Source: an uncultured Eubacteriales bacterium
GTDB lineage: Bacteria; Bacillota; Clostridia; Oscillospirales; Acutalibacteraceae
NCBI GenBank assembly: GCA_900319655.1
Contig: ONPH01000002.1
Span: 1 to 29,300, forward strand
Reading direction: 5' to 3'
DNA length: 29,300 nt
How positions within the stretch are numbered: the first letter of the stretch is position 1; each line of letters begins with the position of its first letter. The translations under genes were made by a program, and so were the position numbers. This document shows positions 8,682-16,524 of the stretch, piece after piece. The notes under the pieces were generated by a model. That model searched no databases. It was given only the letters and a program-made list of their open reading frames with translations, and was not told the origin of the DNA.

Positions 8682-9674
8682 ATGCAAATTTTCGGTTTTC
8701 TCGGATACTTCCTCGGATATCTGCTTTGGGCATTATTCTACGTATTTCAGAATTTCGGTATTGCGATTATTGTATTTACAATCGTAATTAAACTTGTGCT
8801 GTTCCCGTTCTCTGTAAAGCAGCAAAAGTCAATGGCAGGCACTGCAAGACTGTCAAAAAAGCAGAAGGAGCTTCAGGAAAAGTACGGCAATAACCGCCAG
8901 CTCCTTCAGGAAGAGATGAACAAGCTCTATGAAAAAGAAGGCGTAAAGCCCATGGGCGGCTGCCTTACAATGATTGTTCCGATGCTTGTTCTATTCGGCG
9001 TGTTCTACGCCGTTGCGTATCCCCTTACAAATACTCTGCACATCAACGCCGACAGCGTTAACAAGGCTGTAGCTTATATTCAGCAGATTCCCGGATACGC
9101 TTCAAGCGCAAACCCTGCTTATCAGCAGATTGCGCTCTTAAGGGTATTCCCGAACATTGCGAATACCGAAGCTATTCAGGGACTTTTCAGCGCGGCTGAC
9201 ATCGACAAAATCCACTTATTTTCTAACGGATTTACAATTTTCGGCGGCGTTGATCTGCTTATGGTTCCCTCGGACTTCGGCTTCTGGTCATGGTATCTTC
9301 TGTTCCCAATCCTCTGCTTTGTTTCAAACGTAGGTTCACAGTTTGTAATGCAGAGAGTGAACAAAAATCAGATGAACCAGCAGCAGGGCTGTATGAAGGT
9401 TCTTATGTACGCGCTTCCGCTTTTCTCGGCTTATATCGCCTACAGCGTACCCGCGGCTATGTCCTTCTACTGGATTATTTCGGCATTACTCAGCTTGGTA
9501 CAGTCGATTATTCTTGCAAAGGTTCTCGGACCCGTTCAGCTTAACGCGAAAAGTGAAGCAAGGCACGCAGCGCTCATGTTTGAAAACGAGGCTAAGGTGC
9601 CGTATGTTTACGCGCCGCAGGAAAAGGCGGTTGCTTCGGTAAACAATAAAAATAAGAATAAGAAGAAAAAGTAA
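8682..9674 (+). CDS. yidC: Membrane protein insertase YidC/SpoIIIJ
   Basis: Oxa1-family insertase for membrane proteins, alone or with SecYEG. It has 330 residues. The short N-terminus lacks a clear lipobox, unlike Bacillus SpoIIIJ. Transmembrane segments lie near 10-40, 95-115, about 200-220, 240-255 and 258-280. The first core segment reads FTIVIKLVLFPFSVKQQKSM, with Lys37 where the family usually has the hydrophilic-groove arginine. A charged cytoplasmic hairpin (about 50-90) and the C-terminal KNKNKKKK tail, which can contact ribosomes, are visible. A domain around 125-190 between segments is longer than in many short YidCs. jag follows 39 bases later. Confidence 0.95.
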   Translation: MQIFGFLGYFLGYLLWALFYVFQNFGIAIIVFTIVIKLVLFPFSVKQQKSMAGTARLSKKQKELQEKYGNNRQLLQEEMNKLYEKEGVKPMGGCLTMIVPMLVLFGVFYAVAYPLTNTLHINADSVNKAVAYIQQIPGYASSANPAYQQIALLRVFPNIANTEAIQGLFSAADIDKIHLFSNGFTIFGGVDLLMVPSDFGFWSWYLLFPILCFVSNVGSQFVMQRVNKNQMNQQQGCMKVLMYALPLFSAYIAYSVPAAMSFYWIISALLSLVQSIILAKVLGPVQLNAKSEARHAALMFENEAKVPYVYAPQEKAVASVNNKNKNKKKK

Positions 9675-9713
9675 ATTGTTTTTTAACCGTAAAAAACAGG
9701 AGAAGAAAATATT

Positions 9714-10505
9714 ATGTTAAAAGAAGTTATCGGCGTCGGAGATACCGAGCTTGAGGCTCTTAACGACGCAAAAAAACAGTTGGGACTTGACGAGACCGAC
9801 GATGTTGAATTTGAGCTTATTCAGAGGGCTGAGAAAAAAATGTTCGGTCTTTTCGGCGGAGCTCCCGCTAAGGTTAGAATTATCATCAAGGACACTCCCG
9901 AGGAAAAGGCTGAGAAGTTCTTGAGGGAAGTACTTGATAAAATGCAGCTCTCCTCTGTTGAGGTTGAGAAGAAGAGCGAAGAAGGCGCTGTAGAGTTTAA
10001 TCTCTCGGGCGAGGACGTTGGCTTTGTAATCGGCAGAAGGGGAGAGACTCTCGACGCTCTCCAATACCTTACAAGCCTTGTTGCAAATCACAGCGAGGAT
10101 CCTTATATTAAGGTTACCGTAAACACAGGTAATTACCGCGAGAAAAGAGAGAAAACTCTTGAAAGTCTCGGCAGAAAGCTTGCTTTCAAGGCTATCAAGA
10201 CAGGTAAAAAGACCTCGCTTGAGCCTATGAACCCCTACGAGAGAAGAATTATCCACACCTCTGTTCAGAAGGTTAACGGTGCAATCTCTTGGAGCGAGGG
10301 AGAGGGAGCGGCAAGACACGTTGTTATCGGTCCCGACCCAAAGGTTAAGGGTAACCGCAAGGGCGGATATAACAACAACCGCAGAGGCGGTTCAAGACGT
10401 TCCTACAATTCAAACAACCGCTCAAAAAGCGCGTCTGTAAATCCCGACAGAGTTCCGCTCAATGAAGGCGGCGAAACAGGACTTTACGGAAGACTTGATA
10501 AATAA
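9714..10505 (+). CDS. jag: Jag/KhpB RNA-binding protein
   Basis: SpoIIIJ-associated cytoplasmic RNA-binding protein, linked by family to KhpA and to cell-envelope regulation. It has 263 residues. A Jag_N domain covers about 1-55 (EALNDAKKQLGLDETDDVEF, KKMFGLFGGAPAKV). A KH domain covers about 85-150 (VGFVIGRRGETLDALQYLTS). An R3H domain follows at about 160-215, with the RRIIH motif after MNPYE. The C-terminus is a basic tail rich in Gly, Asn and Arg (NRKGGYNNNRRGGSRRSYN). It follows yidC as usual and ends before a terminator hairpin. Confidence 0.95.
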   Translation: MLKEVIGVGDTELEALNDAKKQLGLDETDDVEFELIQRAEKKMFGLFGGAPAKVRIIIKDTPEEKAEKFLREVLDKMQLSSVEVEKKSEEGAVEFNLSGEDVGFVIGRRGETLDALQYLTSLVANHSEDPYIKVTVNTGNYREKREKTLESLGRKLAFKAIKTGKKTSLEPMNPYERRIIHTSVQKVNGAISWSEGEGAARHVVIGPDPKVKGNRKGGYNNNRRGGSRRSYNSNNRSKSASVNPDRVPLNEGGETGLYGRLDK

Positions 10506-10544
10506 GCTTTTCAAATTATAGGAAAGCAAAATAAAACTAAAGTT

Positions 10545-10570
10545 AGGGCGGAGATTTTTCCGCCCTTTTA
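10545..10570 (+). terminator. Intrinsic terminator between jag and mnmE
   Basis: AGGGCGGA (10545-10552), a loop of GATTTT, TCCGCCCT (10559-10566), then TTTAATTT. It is an 8-bp GC-rich stem with a short T-tract. It ends only 12 bases before the mnmE start codon. No clear promoter lies between jag and mnmE, so it may be leaky, or it may double as a translational control structure. Confidence 0.75.
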
Positions 10571-10581
10571 ATTTAACTGCT

Positions 10582-11952
10582 ATGAATGATAACAAAACTA
10601 TTGCCGCAATAAGTACAGCCCAGGGCGAGGGCGGAGTCGGAGTAATCAGAATTTCAGGCGAGGACTCCGCTGTTATCGCTGACAGAGTTTTTAAGAATAT
10701 AAATTCAAAAAAGCTTGCCGAAATGAAGGGCTATACCGCGGCTTTCGGAAAAATTATATATAATAATGAGGAGCTTGACGAGGCGGTTGCGCTTGTTTTC
10801 AAAGCTCCGCACAGCTATACCGGCGAAAATGTTGTTGAGCTTTCCTGCCACGGCGGAGTTTACATAACAAAGCAGGTTTTACGCGCCGTGCTCGACGCAG
10901 GAGCTGTTCCTGCCGAGCCGGGAGAATTTACCAAGCGCGCGTTCTTAAACGGTAAAATTGATTTGACCGAGGCGGAAGCGGTAATTGATATTATTACCGC
11001 GAAGAGCAGAGGAGCCGCGCGCTCGGCTATGTGTGTAAAGGAAGGCGTGCTAAGACGGAAAATCAGCGCGGTTAAGGATGACTTGCTGTCGCTTACCGCC
11101 CATCTTTCCGCTTGGGCGGATTATCCCGAGGAGGATATTGCCGAGGTCGATGACGATATGATTTACTCGACCTGCGACAGCGCCGTTAATGAGCTTGAAA
11201 AAATGCTCTCGACCTACGACGCCGGACAGGCGGTAAAGCAGGGAATTGACACCGTTATCGCAGGACGTCCGAATGTCGGCAAAAGCACGCTTATGAACTT
11301 GCTTTCGGGCAGTGAAAAGAGCATTGTCACCGATATTCCAGGCACGACGAGGGATATTGTCGAGGACACCGTTGTTGTAGGCGACGTCATTTTAAGGCTT
11401 AGCGATACAGCAGGATTGAGAAACACCGACGACGCGGTTGAAAAAATCGGCGTTGACCGCGCAAAGAAGCGCCTTGAACAGTGCGGACTTCTGCTCGCGG
11501 TTTTTGACAACAGTCAAACGCTCAGCGAGGATGATTATAACTTGATTGAAGCCTCACAGGGCGTGCCGACTATAGCGATAATTAATAAAACTGATTTGGA
11601 AAATAAGCTTGATTTAGACAAGATAAAATCTAAGATAAGCAATATAATATATATTTCTGCCGCAAATGGAGAGGGCAAAGAGGATATTATCACCGCGGTT
11701 GAGAAGATTGCAGGCACTGCAAGGCTCAACCCCAGCGAGGGAATTCTCTCGAATGAGCGCCAGCGTGCGAATGTAAGCAACGCGCTCAAATCCGTTAAAG
11801 AGGCAAAGCAGGCGCTTGAATTGGGACTTACCTATGACGCGGTTACGGTGTCCTTAGAGGACGCGATTTCTGAATTGCTCGAAATGACAGGAGAAAAAAC
11901 AAGCGACGAAGTGCTCGACAGAGTTTTCCACAACTTCTGTGTGGGAAAATAA
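10582..11952 (+). CDS. mnmE: tRNA U34 modification GTPase MnmE
   Basis: K+-activated GTPase that with MnmG builds cmnm5U/nm5U at the wobble position of tRNAs. Its 456 residues are typical. The N-terminal tetrahydrofolate-binding domain starts TIAAISTAQGEGGVGVIRISG. In the G domain, G1 is GRPNVGKS (228-235), GTTRD is at 254-258, DTAGL at 275-279 and NKTD at 335-338. The C-terminal FCVGK (452-456) carries the catalytic cysteine. No Shine-Dalgarno sequence precedes the ATG: upstream is the T-rich foot of a terminator hairpin. The start is nevertheless fixed by the family N-terminus. mnmG follows 12 bases later. Confidence 0.97.
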   Translation: MNDNKTIAAISTAQGEGGVGVIRISGEDSAVIADRVFKNINSKKLAEMKGYTAAFGKIIYNNEELDEAVALVFKAPHSYTGENVVELSCHGGVYITKQVLRAVLDAGAVPAEPGEFTKRAFLNGKIDLTEAEAVIDIITAKSRGAARSAMCVKEGVLRRKISAVKDDLLSLTAHLSAWADYPEEDIAEVDDDMIYSTCDSAVNELEKMLSTYDAGQAVKQGIDTVIAGRPNVGKSTLMNLLSGSEKSIVTDIPGTTRDIVEDTVVVGDVILRLSDTAGLRNTDDAVEKIGVDRAKKRLEQCGLLLAVFDNSQTLSEDDYNLIEASQGVPTIAIINKTDLENKLDLDKIKSKISNIIYISAANGEGKEDIITAVEKIAGTARLNPSEGILSNERQRANVSNALKSVKEAKQALELGLTYDAVTVSLEDAISELLEMTGEKTSDEVLDRVFHNFCVGK

Positions 11953-11964
11953 AGGAAGATTTTT

Positions 11965-13839
11965 ATGGATTATTTTGCAGGTGAATATGACGTTGCCGTA
12001 ATCGGCGCAGGCCACGCAGGAATTGAGGCGGCGCTTGCCGCGGCAAGGCTCGGATGCAACACCGTTATTTTTACAATTAATATGGACGCTGTGGGCAACT
12101 GCCCGTGCAATCCGTCAATCGGCGGCACAGCGAAGGGACACCTTGTGCGTGAGCTTGACGCCCTCGGCGGAGAGATGGGTAAAACCGCCGACGAGTGTTT
12201 TTTGCAGTCGCGTATGCTCAACCGCGGCAAAGGTCCTGCGGTTCATTCACTACGCGCGCAGATTGACAGAAGAAAATACTCCGACACCATGAAGCATAAG
12301 CTCGAGCTTCAGGAAAATCTTGAGCTCAGGCAGGCGGAGATTACCAATATAAAAAAGACAGACGACGGCTACGAGCTAAAAACTCAAATGCTTGCGATTT
12401 TTAAATGCAAGACGGTTATTATCGCAACCGGCACATACCTCGGTGGCAGAATTTATGTCGGGGAGGTTAGCTATGAGAGCGGCCCCGACGGAATTTTTCC
12501 TGCGACTAAGCTCGGAAAGAGCCTTAAGGAGCTCGGACTTCCGCTTAGAAGGTTCAAGACAGGTACTCCTGCCCGTGTGCTCAGACGTTCGATTGATTTT
12601 TCGGAGCTCGAGGTGCAAAAGGGCGACGAACCGCCGCAGCCGTTTTCTTATGAGACGGAAAGCCTCGGGGAAAACAAGGTAGATTGCCACATTAGCTGGA
12701 CTAACGATAAAACCAAGCAGGTTATCCTTGAAAATATCCATCGCTCACCTTTATATGCAGGCAGGATTGAGGGAGTAGGACCGCGTTATTGTCCGAGCTT
12801 TGAGGACAAAATTATGCGGTTCAAGGATAAGCCCAGACATCAACTGTTTATTGAGCCGTGCGGCGAGAGTACAGAGGAAATGTATCTGCAGGGTATGAGC
12901 AGTTCACTGCCCGAGGAGGTTCAGCTAAAGTTTTACCGCACTATCAAAGGACTTGAAAATTGCGTTATTATGCGACCTGCTTATGCAATTGAATACGACT
13001 GCGTTGACCCGACCGCGATGAACCCGACTCTTGAATTCAAGAGTTTCGAGGGATTGTTCGGTGCAGGTCAGTTTAACGGCAGTTCCGGTTATGAGGAAGC
13101 CGCCGCTCAGGGCTTTGTAGCAGGAGTAAACGCCGCTCACAAGGTTTTGGGCAGAGAGCAGTTTGTTCTGACAAGGGCGAATTCCTATATCGGCACATTA
13201 ATTGACGACCTCGTAACAAAAGGCGCAAACGAGCCTTACAGAATGATGACCTCGCGAAGCGAGTACCGACTTGTGCTCCGTCAGGATAACGCCGACGAGA
13301 GATTAACTCCCACAGGCTATGAGCTCGGATTAATCAGCGAGGAACGCTATCAAAAGTTTCTTAAAAAGCAGCAGATAAAAAAGGACGAGATTAAAAGGCT
13401 CGAAAAAACCACGCTTTCTCCGAGCGATGAGTTAAATAAATTGCTTGTTTCACGTGAAACATCGCCTGTCACAACAGGAGTAAGGGAGATTAATTTGCTC
13501 CGTCGTCCGCAAATCGGTTATGACGTTATTAAGCAAATCGACCCCGGCTGTCCTGACTTGGACGCGAATATAATAGAGCAGATTGAAATTGAAATTAAAT
13601 ACGAAGGCTACATCCAAAAACAGCTAAAGCAGGTTGAGCAGGTAAAAAAACTCGAGAAAAAACAACTGCCGTCTGACTTTGACTACACAACGCTTGCAGG
13701 TCTGCGCCTTGAAGCTCAGGAAAAGCTCAACAAGATAAAGCCGCTCAATATCGGGCAGGCTTCCAGAATTTCGGGAGTATCTCCTGCGGACATTAGCGTG
13801 TTGCTAATTTGGATGGCAGCAAATAAAAATCAGGATTAA
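11965..13839 (+). CDS. mnmG: tRNA U34 carboxymethylaminomethyl synthase MnmG (GidA)
   Basis: FAD-dependent partner of MnmE in wobble uridine modification. It has 624 residues. The Rossmann FAD motif is VIGAGHAGIEAALAAARLG near 11-29. NPSIGGTAKGHLVRELDALGG follows, then the GidA signature GPRYCPSFEDK and the second FAD segment QFNGSSGYEEAAAQGFVAG. The C-terminal MnmE-interacting helical domain ends LNIGQASRISGVSPADISVL. AGGA precedes the ATG by 9 bases. A perfect parS palindrome is embedded in the codons for VSRET at 13446-13461. Only 2 bases separate its stop from rsmG. Confidence 0.97.
   Translation: MDYFAGEYDVAVIGAGHAGIEAALAAARLGCNTVIFTINMDAVGNCPCNPSIGGTAKGHLVRELDALGGEMGKTADECFLQSRMLNRGKGPAVHSLRAQIDRRKYSDTMKHKLELQENLELRQAEITNIKKTDDGYELKTQMLAIFKCKTVIIATGTYLGGRIYVGEVSYESGPDGIFPATKLGKSLKELGLPLRRFKTGTPARVLRRSIDFSELEVQKGDEPPQPFSYETESLGENKVDCHISWTNDKTKQVILENIHRSPLYAGRIEGVGPRYCPSFEDKIMRFKDKPRHQLFIEPCGESTEEMYLQGMSSSLPEEVQLKFYRTIKGLENCVIMRPAYAIEYDCVDPTAMNPTLEFKSFEGLFGAGQFNGSSGYEEAAAQGFVAGVNAAHKVLGREQFVLTRANSYIGTLIDDLVTKGANEPYRMMTSRSEYRLVLRQDNADERLTPTGYELGLISEERYQKFLKKQQIKKDEIKRLEKTTLSPSDELNKLLVSRETSPVTTGVREINLLRRPQIGYDVIKQIDPGCPDLDANIIEQIEIEIKYEGYIQKQLKQVEQVKKLEKKQLPSDFDYTTLAGLRLEAQEKLNKIKPLNIGQASRISGVSPADISVLLIWMAANKNQD
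13446..13461. promoter_or_regulatory. parS: parS centromere site inside mnmG
   Basis: TGTTTCACGTGAAACA is a perfect 16-base match to the ParB-binding palindrome known from Bacillus and many bacteria. It lies in the mnmG reading frame, encoding part of VSRET, about 6 kb from the presumed oriC. ParB encoded at 16524-17372 should nucleate here. Confidence 0.95.
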
Positions 13840-13841
13840 TT

Positions 13842-14558
13842 ATGAATATTAAAAACTTTGTTTTATTAGCCGTTAAGGATTATAAAATTGAATTGTCCGA
13901 AGAACAGCTTGATCAGCTTCAAAAATATTTTGAGCTTTTGGTGTCGTGGAATGAGAAGATAAACCTAACTGCAATTACCGAGCCAAACGAGGTTGCAGTA
14001 AAGCACTTTGCCGACAGCCTGTCTGTATTCAATTACGTTGACTTTCCGCAGAGAGCAAGCGTAATTGACGTCGGCACGGGAGCAGGCTTTCCGGGCTTGG
14101 TGCTCAAAATTGCGCGACCTGACATTAAGCTAACCTTGCTCGACAGCCTTAATAAAAGGCTTAAGTTTCTCGACGAGGTGTTAAACACCCTCGGACTTGA
14201 AGCGGAGCTTGTTCACGCAAGGGCAGAGGAAGGCGGTCATAATATTGATTTAAGAGAATGTTATGACTTCGCCGTATCAAGAGCAGTAGCAAGGCTAAAC
14301 GTGCTATGCGAATACTGCCTGCCGTACGTCCGCCTTTCAGGTAAGTTTATCGCGTTCAAGGGCGGAGAGGCTGACGAGGAAATTAAGTCCGCTTCAAAGG
14401 CAATCCAAGCTCTCGGCGGAAAAAAAACAGATGTATATGGCTTTGAACTTCCCGAAAACAGCGGCAGCAGAACGCTTGTTGTCATAGAAAAGGTTCAGCC
14501 TACACCCGATAAATATCCCAGACAAAACGGTAAAATCAAAGCAAAGCCTCTAAAATAA
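13842..14558 (+). CDS. rsmG: 16S rRNA m7G527 methyltransferase RsmG (GidB)
   Basis: SAM-dependent methyltransferase that modifies G527 of 16S rRNA (loss gives low-level streptomycin resistance in other bacteria). It has 238 residues. The N-terminal LVSWNEKINLTAITEPNEVAVKHFADSL is the family hallmark. SAM motif I is VIDVGTGAGFPGLVLKIA (about 70-88), followed by LTLLDSLNKRLKFLDEV and SRAVARLNVLCEYCLPYV. The ATG lies 2 bases after the mnmG stop, with AGGA inside the mnmG end as its SD, so translation is coupled. Confidence 0.97.
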   Translation: MNIKNFVLLAVKDYKIELSEEQLDQLQKYFELLVSWNEKINLTAITEPNEVAVKHFADSLSVFNYVDFPQRASVIDVGTGAGFPGLVLKIARPDIKLTLLDSLNKRLKFLDEVLNTLGLEAELVHARAEEGGHNIDLRECYDFAVSRAVARLNVLCEYCLPYVRLSGKFIAFKGGEADEEIKSASKAIQALGGKKTDVYGFELPENSGSRTLVVIEKVQPTPDKYPRQNGKIKAKPLK

Positions 14559-14645
14559 TTAATCGACAAAATACAGCCAAAAAAGCTAAAACAATCTAAA
14601 AATTTAACACAGAATCTGACACAAACCGCACACCCATTGTGATAT

Positions 14646-14670
14646 TATAATAGCACAGGGACAACCCCTG
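14646..14670 (+). promoter_or_regulatory. Possible noc promoter and short leader hairpin
   Basis: A perfect TATAAT lies at 14646-14651 with no convincing -35. Transcription would begin near 14658, giving a leader of about 13 bases. CAGGG (14656-14660) and CCCTG (14666-14670) form a 5-bp hairpin immediately before the ATG, and this hairpin includes the only SD-like sequence (AGGG). This is suggestive only. Confidence 0.35.
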
Positions 14671-15519
14671 ATGCTGACAAGGGTGATGCGGTTGAATTTT
14701 TTGGTAAAAGGCGAAAATAAAATTTCAGAAATACCAATAATAAAGATTCGGCCAAACAAAGCCCAACCCCGTAAGGTTTTTAATGAGGACGAGCTTTCGG
14801 CGCTGTCGCGGTCAATCGCGGAAAACGGAATTCTGCAGCCGCTTACAGTCAGAAAAGCAAGCCAGTCCGAATTTGAACTGATCGCAGGAGAACGCCGCTT
14901 ACGCGCGGCAATCCTCGCGGGGATGAAGCGTGTTCCGTGCATTATAGTAAAATGCACAGACAAGGAATCTGCCGTATATGCTCTTCTTGAAAATCTCCAG
15001 CGGGCTGACCTCGGAATCTTCGAGGAAGCCCGAGGGATTTCAAGGCTGATTAGGCGGTACGGGCTTACACAGGAACAGGCGGCGGACAAGCTCGGAAAAA
15101 CCCAGTCCACAATTGCAAACAAGCTCAGGTTGTTAAAGCTGAGCGGCGAGGAGCAGGAGTGGATAGAAAACGCAGGGCTTACCGAACGACACGCGAGGGC
15201 GCTTTTGAGAATTGACGATGAAGACATAAGGCGTGAGGTTCTCTCAAAGATAATCTCGGACAACCTCAACGTAAGCCAGACCGAAGCGCTTGTCGGCATA
15301 TACAAACACAATAACCCGAAAACCGAAAAAAATCGGGGCAGAAGCAAAGCGGTGATAAAAGACATAAGGATTTTTCTGAATTCCATCAACAGAGCAATAG
15401 ATACAATGCGGCTGTCGGGAATAGACGCGCAATCTGTAAAAACAGACTCAGAAAATTTTATCGAATACACAATCCGTATTCCCAAGTCGCAGCTTAATAA
15501 AACAGAAAAATCCGCGTAG
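14671..15519 (+). CDS. noc: Nucleoid occlusion protein Noc (ParB family)
   Basis: DNA-binding CTPase-fold protein that blocks division over the nucleoid. It has 282 residues. The ParB-type CTP-binding motif AGERRLRAA is at about 72-80 and ENLQRADLGIFEEARG at about 108-123. The helix-turn-helix is LTQEQAADKLGKTQSTIANKLRLLKL. The C-terminal DIRIFLNSINRAIDTM and FIEYTIRIPK strongly resemble Bacillus Noc. Q146, K152, K157 and R174 fit the residues that separate Noc from ParB specificity. Its position between rsmG and parA is the Bacillus noc position. The start is uncertain: ATG 14671 or ATG 14686. The first gives MLTRVMRLNFLVKG, which could be a short membrane-binding amphipathic helix. Confidence 0.88.
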   Translation: MLTRVMRLNFLVKGENKISEIPIIKIRPNKAQPRKVFNEDELSALSRSIAENGILQPLTVRKASQSEFELIAGERRLRAAILAGMKRVPCIIVKCTDKESAVYALLENLQRADLGIFEEARGISRLIRRYGLTQEQAADKLGKTQSTIANKLRLLKLSGEEQEWIENAGLTERHARALLRIDDEDIRREVLSKIISDNLNVSQTEALVGIYKHNNPKTEKNRGRSKAVIKDIRIFLNSINRAIDTMRLSGIDAQSVKTDSENFIEYTIRIPKSQLNKTEKSA

Positions 15520-15540
15520 ACACTTAACTAACTTTCCACT

Positions 15541-15556
15541 TTGGGCGCAAGCCCAA
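15541..15556 (+). other. Small GNRA-type hairpin after noc
   Basis: TTGGGC-GCAA-GCCCAA is a perfect 6-bp stem with a GCAA tetraloop, 22 bases after the noc stop. No T-tract follows, so it is unlikely to terminate transcription. It may protect the 3' end of the noc message. Confidence 0.4.
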
Positions 15557-15592
15557 TCCACTCATACCCATTTCCTTATCTAACCCCTTGCG

Positions 15593-15625
15593 AAAAGACG
15601 TGCAGAAATGTGCGTCTTTTTGCAT
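15593..15625 (+). terminator. Intrinsic terminator downstream of noc
   Basis: AAAAGACG (15593-15600) pairs with CGTCTTTT (15613-15620). The inner TGCA/TGTG pairs (two wobbles) extend the stem to 12 bp with a GAAA loop. TTTTTGCATTTT follows. It separates noc from the parA-parB operon. Confidence 0.85.
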
Positions 15626-15639
15626 TTTAAAATATTAAT

Positions 15640-15655
15640 TGTTTCACGTGAAACA
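15640..15655. promoter_or_regulatory. parS: parS centromere site upstream of parA
   Basis: A second perfect TGTTTCACGTGAAACA lies in the intergenic region about 40 bases before the parA -35. ParB spreading from here could also influence parAB transcription (inference). Confidence 0.95.
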
Positions 15656-15693
15656 CCAACAACATAAAAAATTAAAAAATTCTTTAAATCCTC

Positions 15694-15722
15694 TTCAAAA
15701 TCTAACACGTATATGGTATAAT
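15694..15722 (+). promoter_or_regulatory. Promoter of the parA-parB operon
   Basis: -35-like TTCAAA (15694-15699), a 17-base spacer, and -10 TATAAT (15717-15722) preceded by TGG, an extended -10 feature that would offset the weak -35. It is located just after the intergenic parS. Confidence 0.75.
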
Positions 15723-15756
15723 CTTAAAAGAATTTATTAGTAAGGATTTGAAATCA

Positions 15757-16524
15757 GTGGCAAAAATTATCGCTATATCAAACCAAAAGGGCGGAGTGGG
15801 CAAGACCACGACCGCCGTTAACCTTGCTGCTTGTCTCGGTGCACTCGGCAAAAAGGTTCTTCTTGTCGACGCCGACCCTCAGGGTAACGCCACAAGCGGC
15901 GTTGCAATCGACAAAAGCAAGGTTAAGCTTTCCACCTACAACATCCTTGTAGACGGAACAAAGGCAGAGGAGTGCGTGCTGACAACTCCGTATCAGAATC
16001 TTCATATTCTGCCGTCGTCAATTGACCTTGCCGCGGCGGAGCTTGAAATCGCGGAAAAATCACACCGCGAGGCACTTCTTAAAAATTCAATTCTGCCGAT
16101 AAAGCAGTACTACGACTACATCATTATCGACTGTCCGCCGTCACTTGGACTAATCACGGCGAACGCGCTTACGCTTGCGGACTCGTTTATCGTTCCTATT
16201 CAGTGCGAATATTACGCGCTCGAAGGACTGTCACAGCTTATGAGCACGGTTAGGCGCATAAAAAGGCAGTATAATTACTCAATTGAGCTTGAGGGAGTTC
16301 TGCTTACAATGTACGACGGCAGGCTCAACCTGACTCAGCAGGTTGTTGAGGAGGTCAAAAAATTCTTCCCGGGCAAGGTGTTCGGCACGGTTATCACCAG
16401 GGGAGTAAGGCTTTCCGAGGCGCCGAGCTTCGGTATGCCTGTAATTTACTACGACAAAAACTGCAAGGGCAGCTTGGCGTACACCGAGCTTGCCAAAGAG
16501 TTGATTGCAAAGGAGAAACGCTGA
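15757..16524 (+). CDS. parA: Chromosome partitioning ATPase ParA (Soj)
   Basis: Deviant Walker A ATPase of the ParA/Soj family that moves or orients ParB-bound origins and in Bacillus modulates DnaA. It has 255 residues from the GTG at 15757. KGGVGKT is at 11-17, [12 protein letters not shown] at 37-48, and [12 protein letters not shown] is Walker B. GTG is chosen because AAGGA lies 10 bases upstream, a usable spacing, while an in-frame TTG at 15748 is only 1 base from it. [17 protein letters not shown] also matches family N-termini. Its stop overlaps the parB start (TGATG). Confidence 0.96.
   Translation: MAKIIAISNQKGGVGKTTTAVNLAACLGALGKKVLLVDADPQGNATSGVAIDKSKVKLSTYNILVDGTKAEECVLTTPYQNLHILPSSIDLAAAELEIAEKSHREALLKNSILPIKQYYDYIIIDCPPSLGLITANALTLADSFIVPIQCEYYALEGLSQLMSTVRRIKRQYNYSIELEGVLLTMYDGRLNLTQQVVEEVKKFFPGKVFGTVITRGVRLSEAPSFGMPVIYYDKNCKGSLAYTELAKELIAKEKR

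Noticed and set aside
9717..10319. Minus-strand open frame of 200 codons opposite jag
   Set aside because: Jag has clear KH and R3H domains on the plus strand. The reverse frame is a by-product of codon bias.
14604..15485. Long minus-strand open frame of 293 codons opposite noc
   Set aside because: It is antisense to a well-supported ParB-family gene, lacks an SD, and its serine/leucine-rich product matches no family I know.
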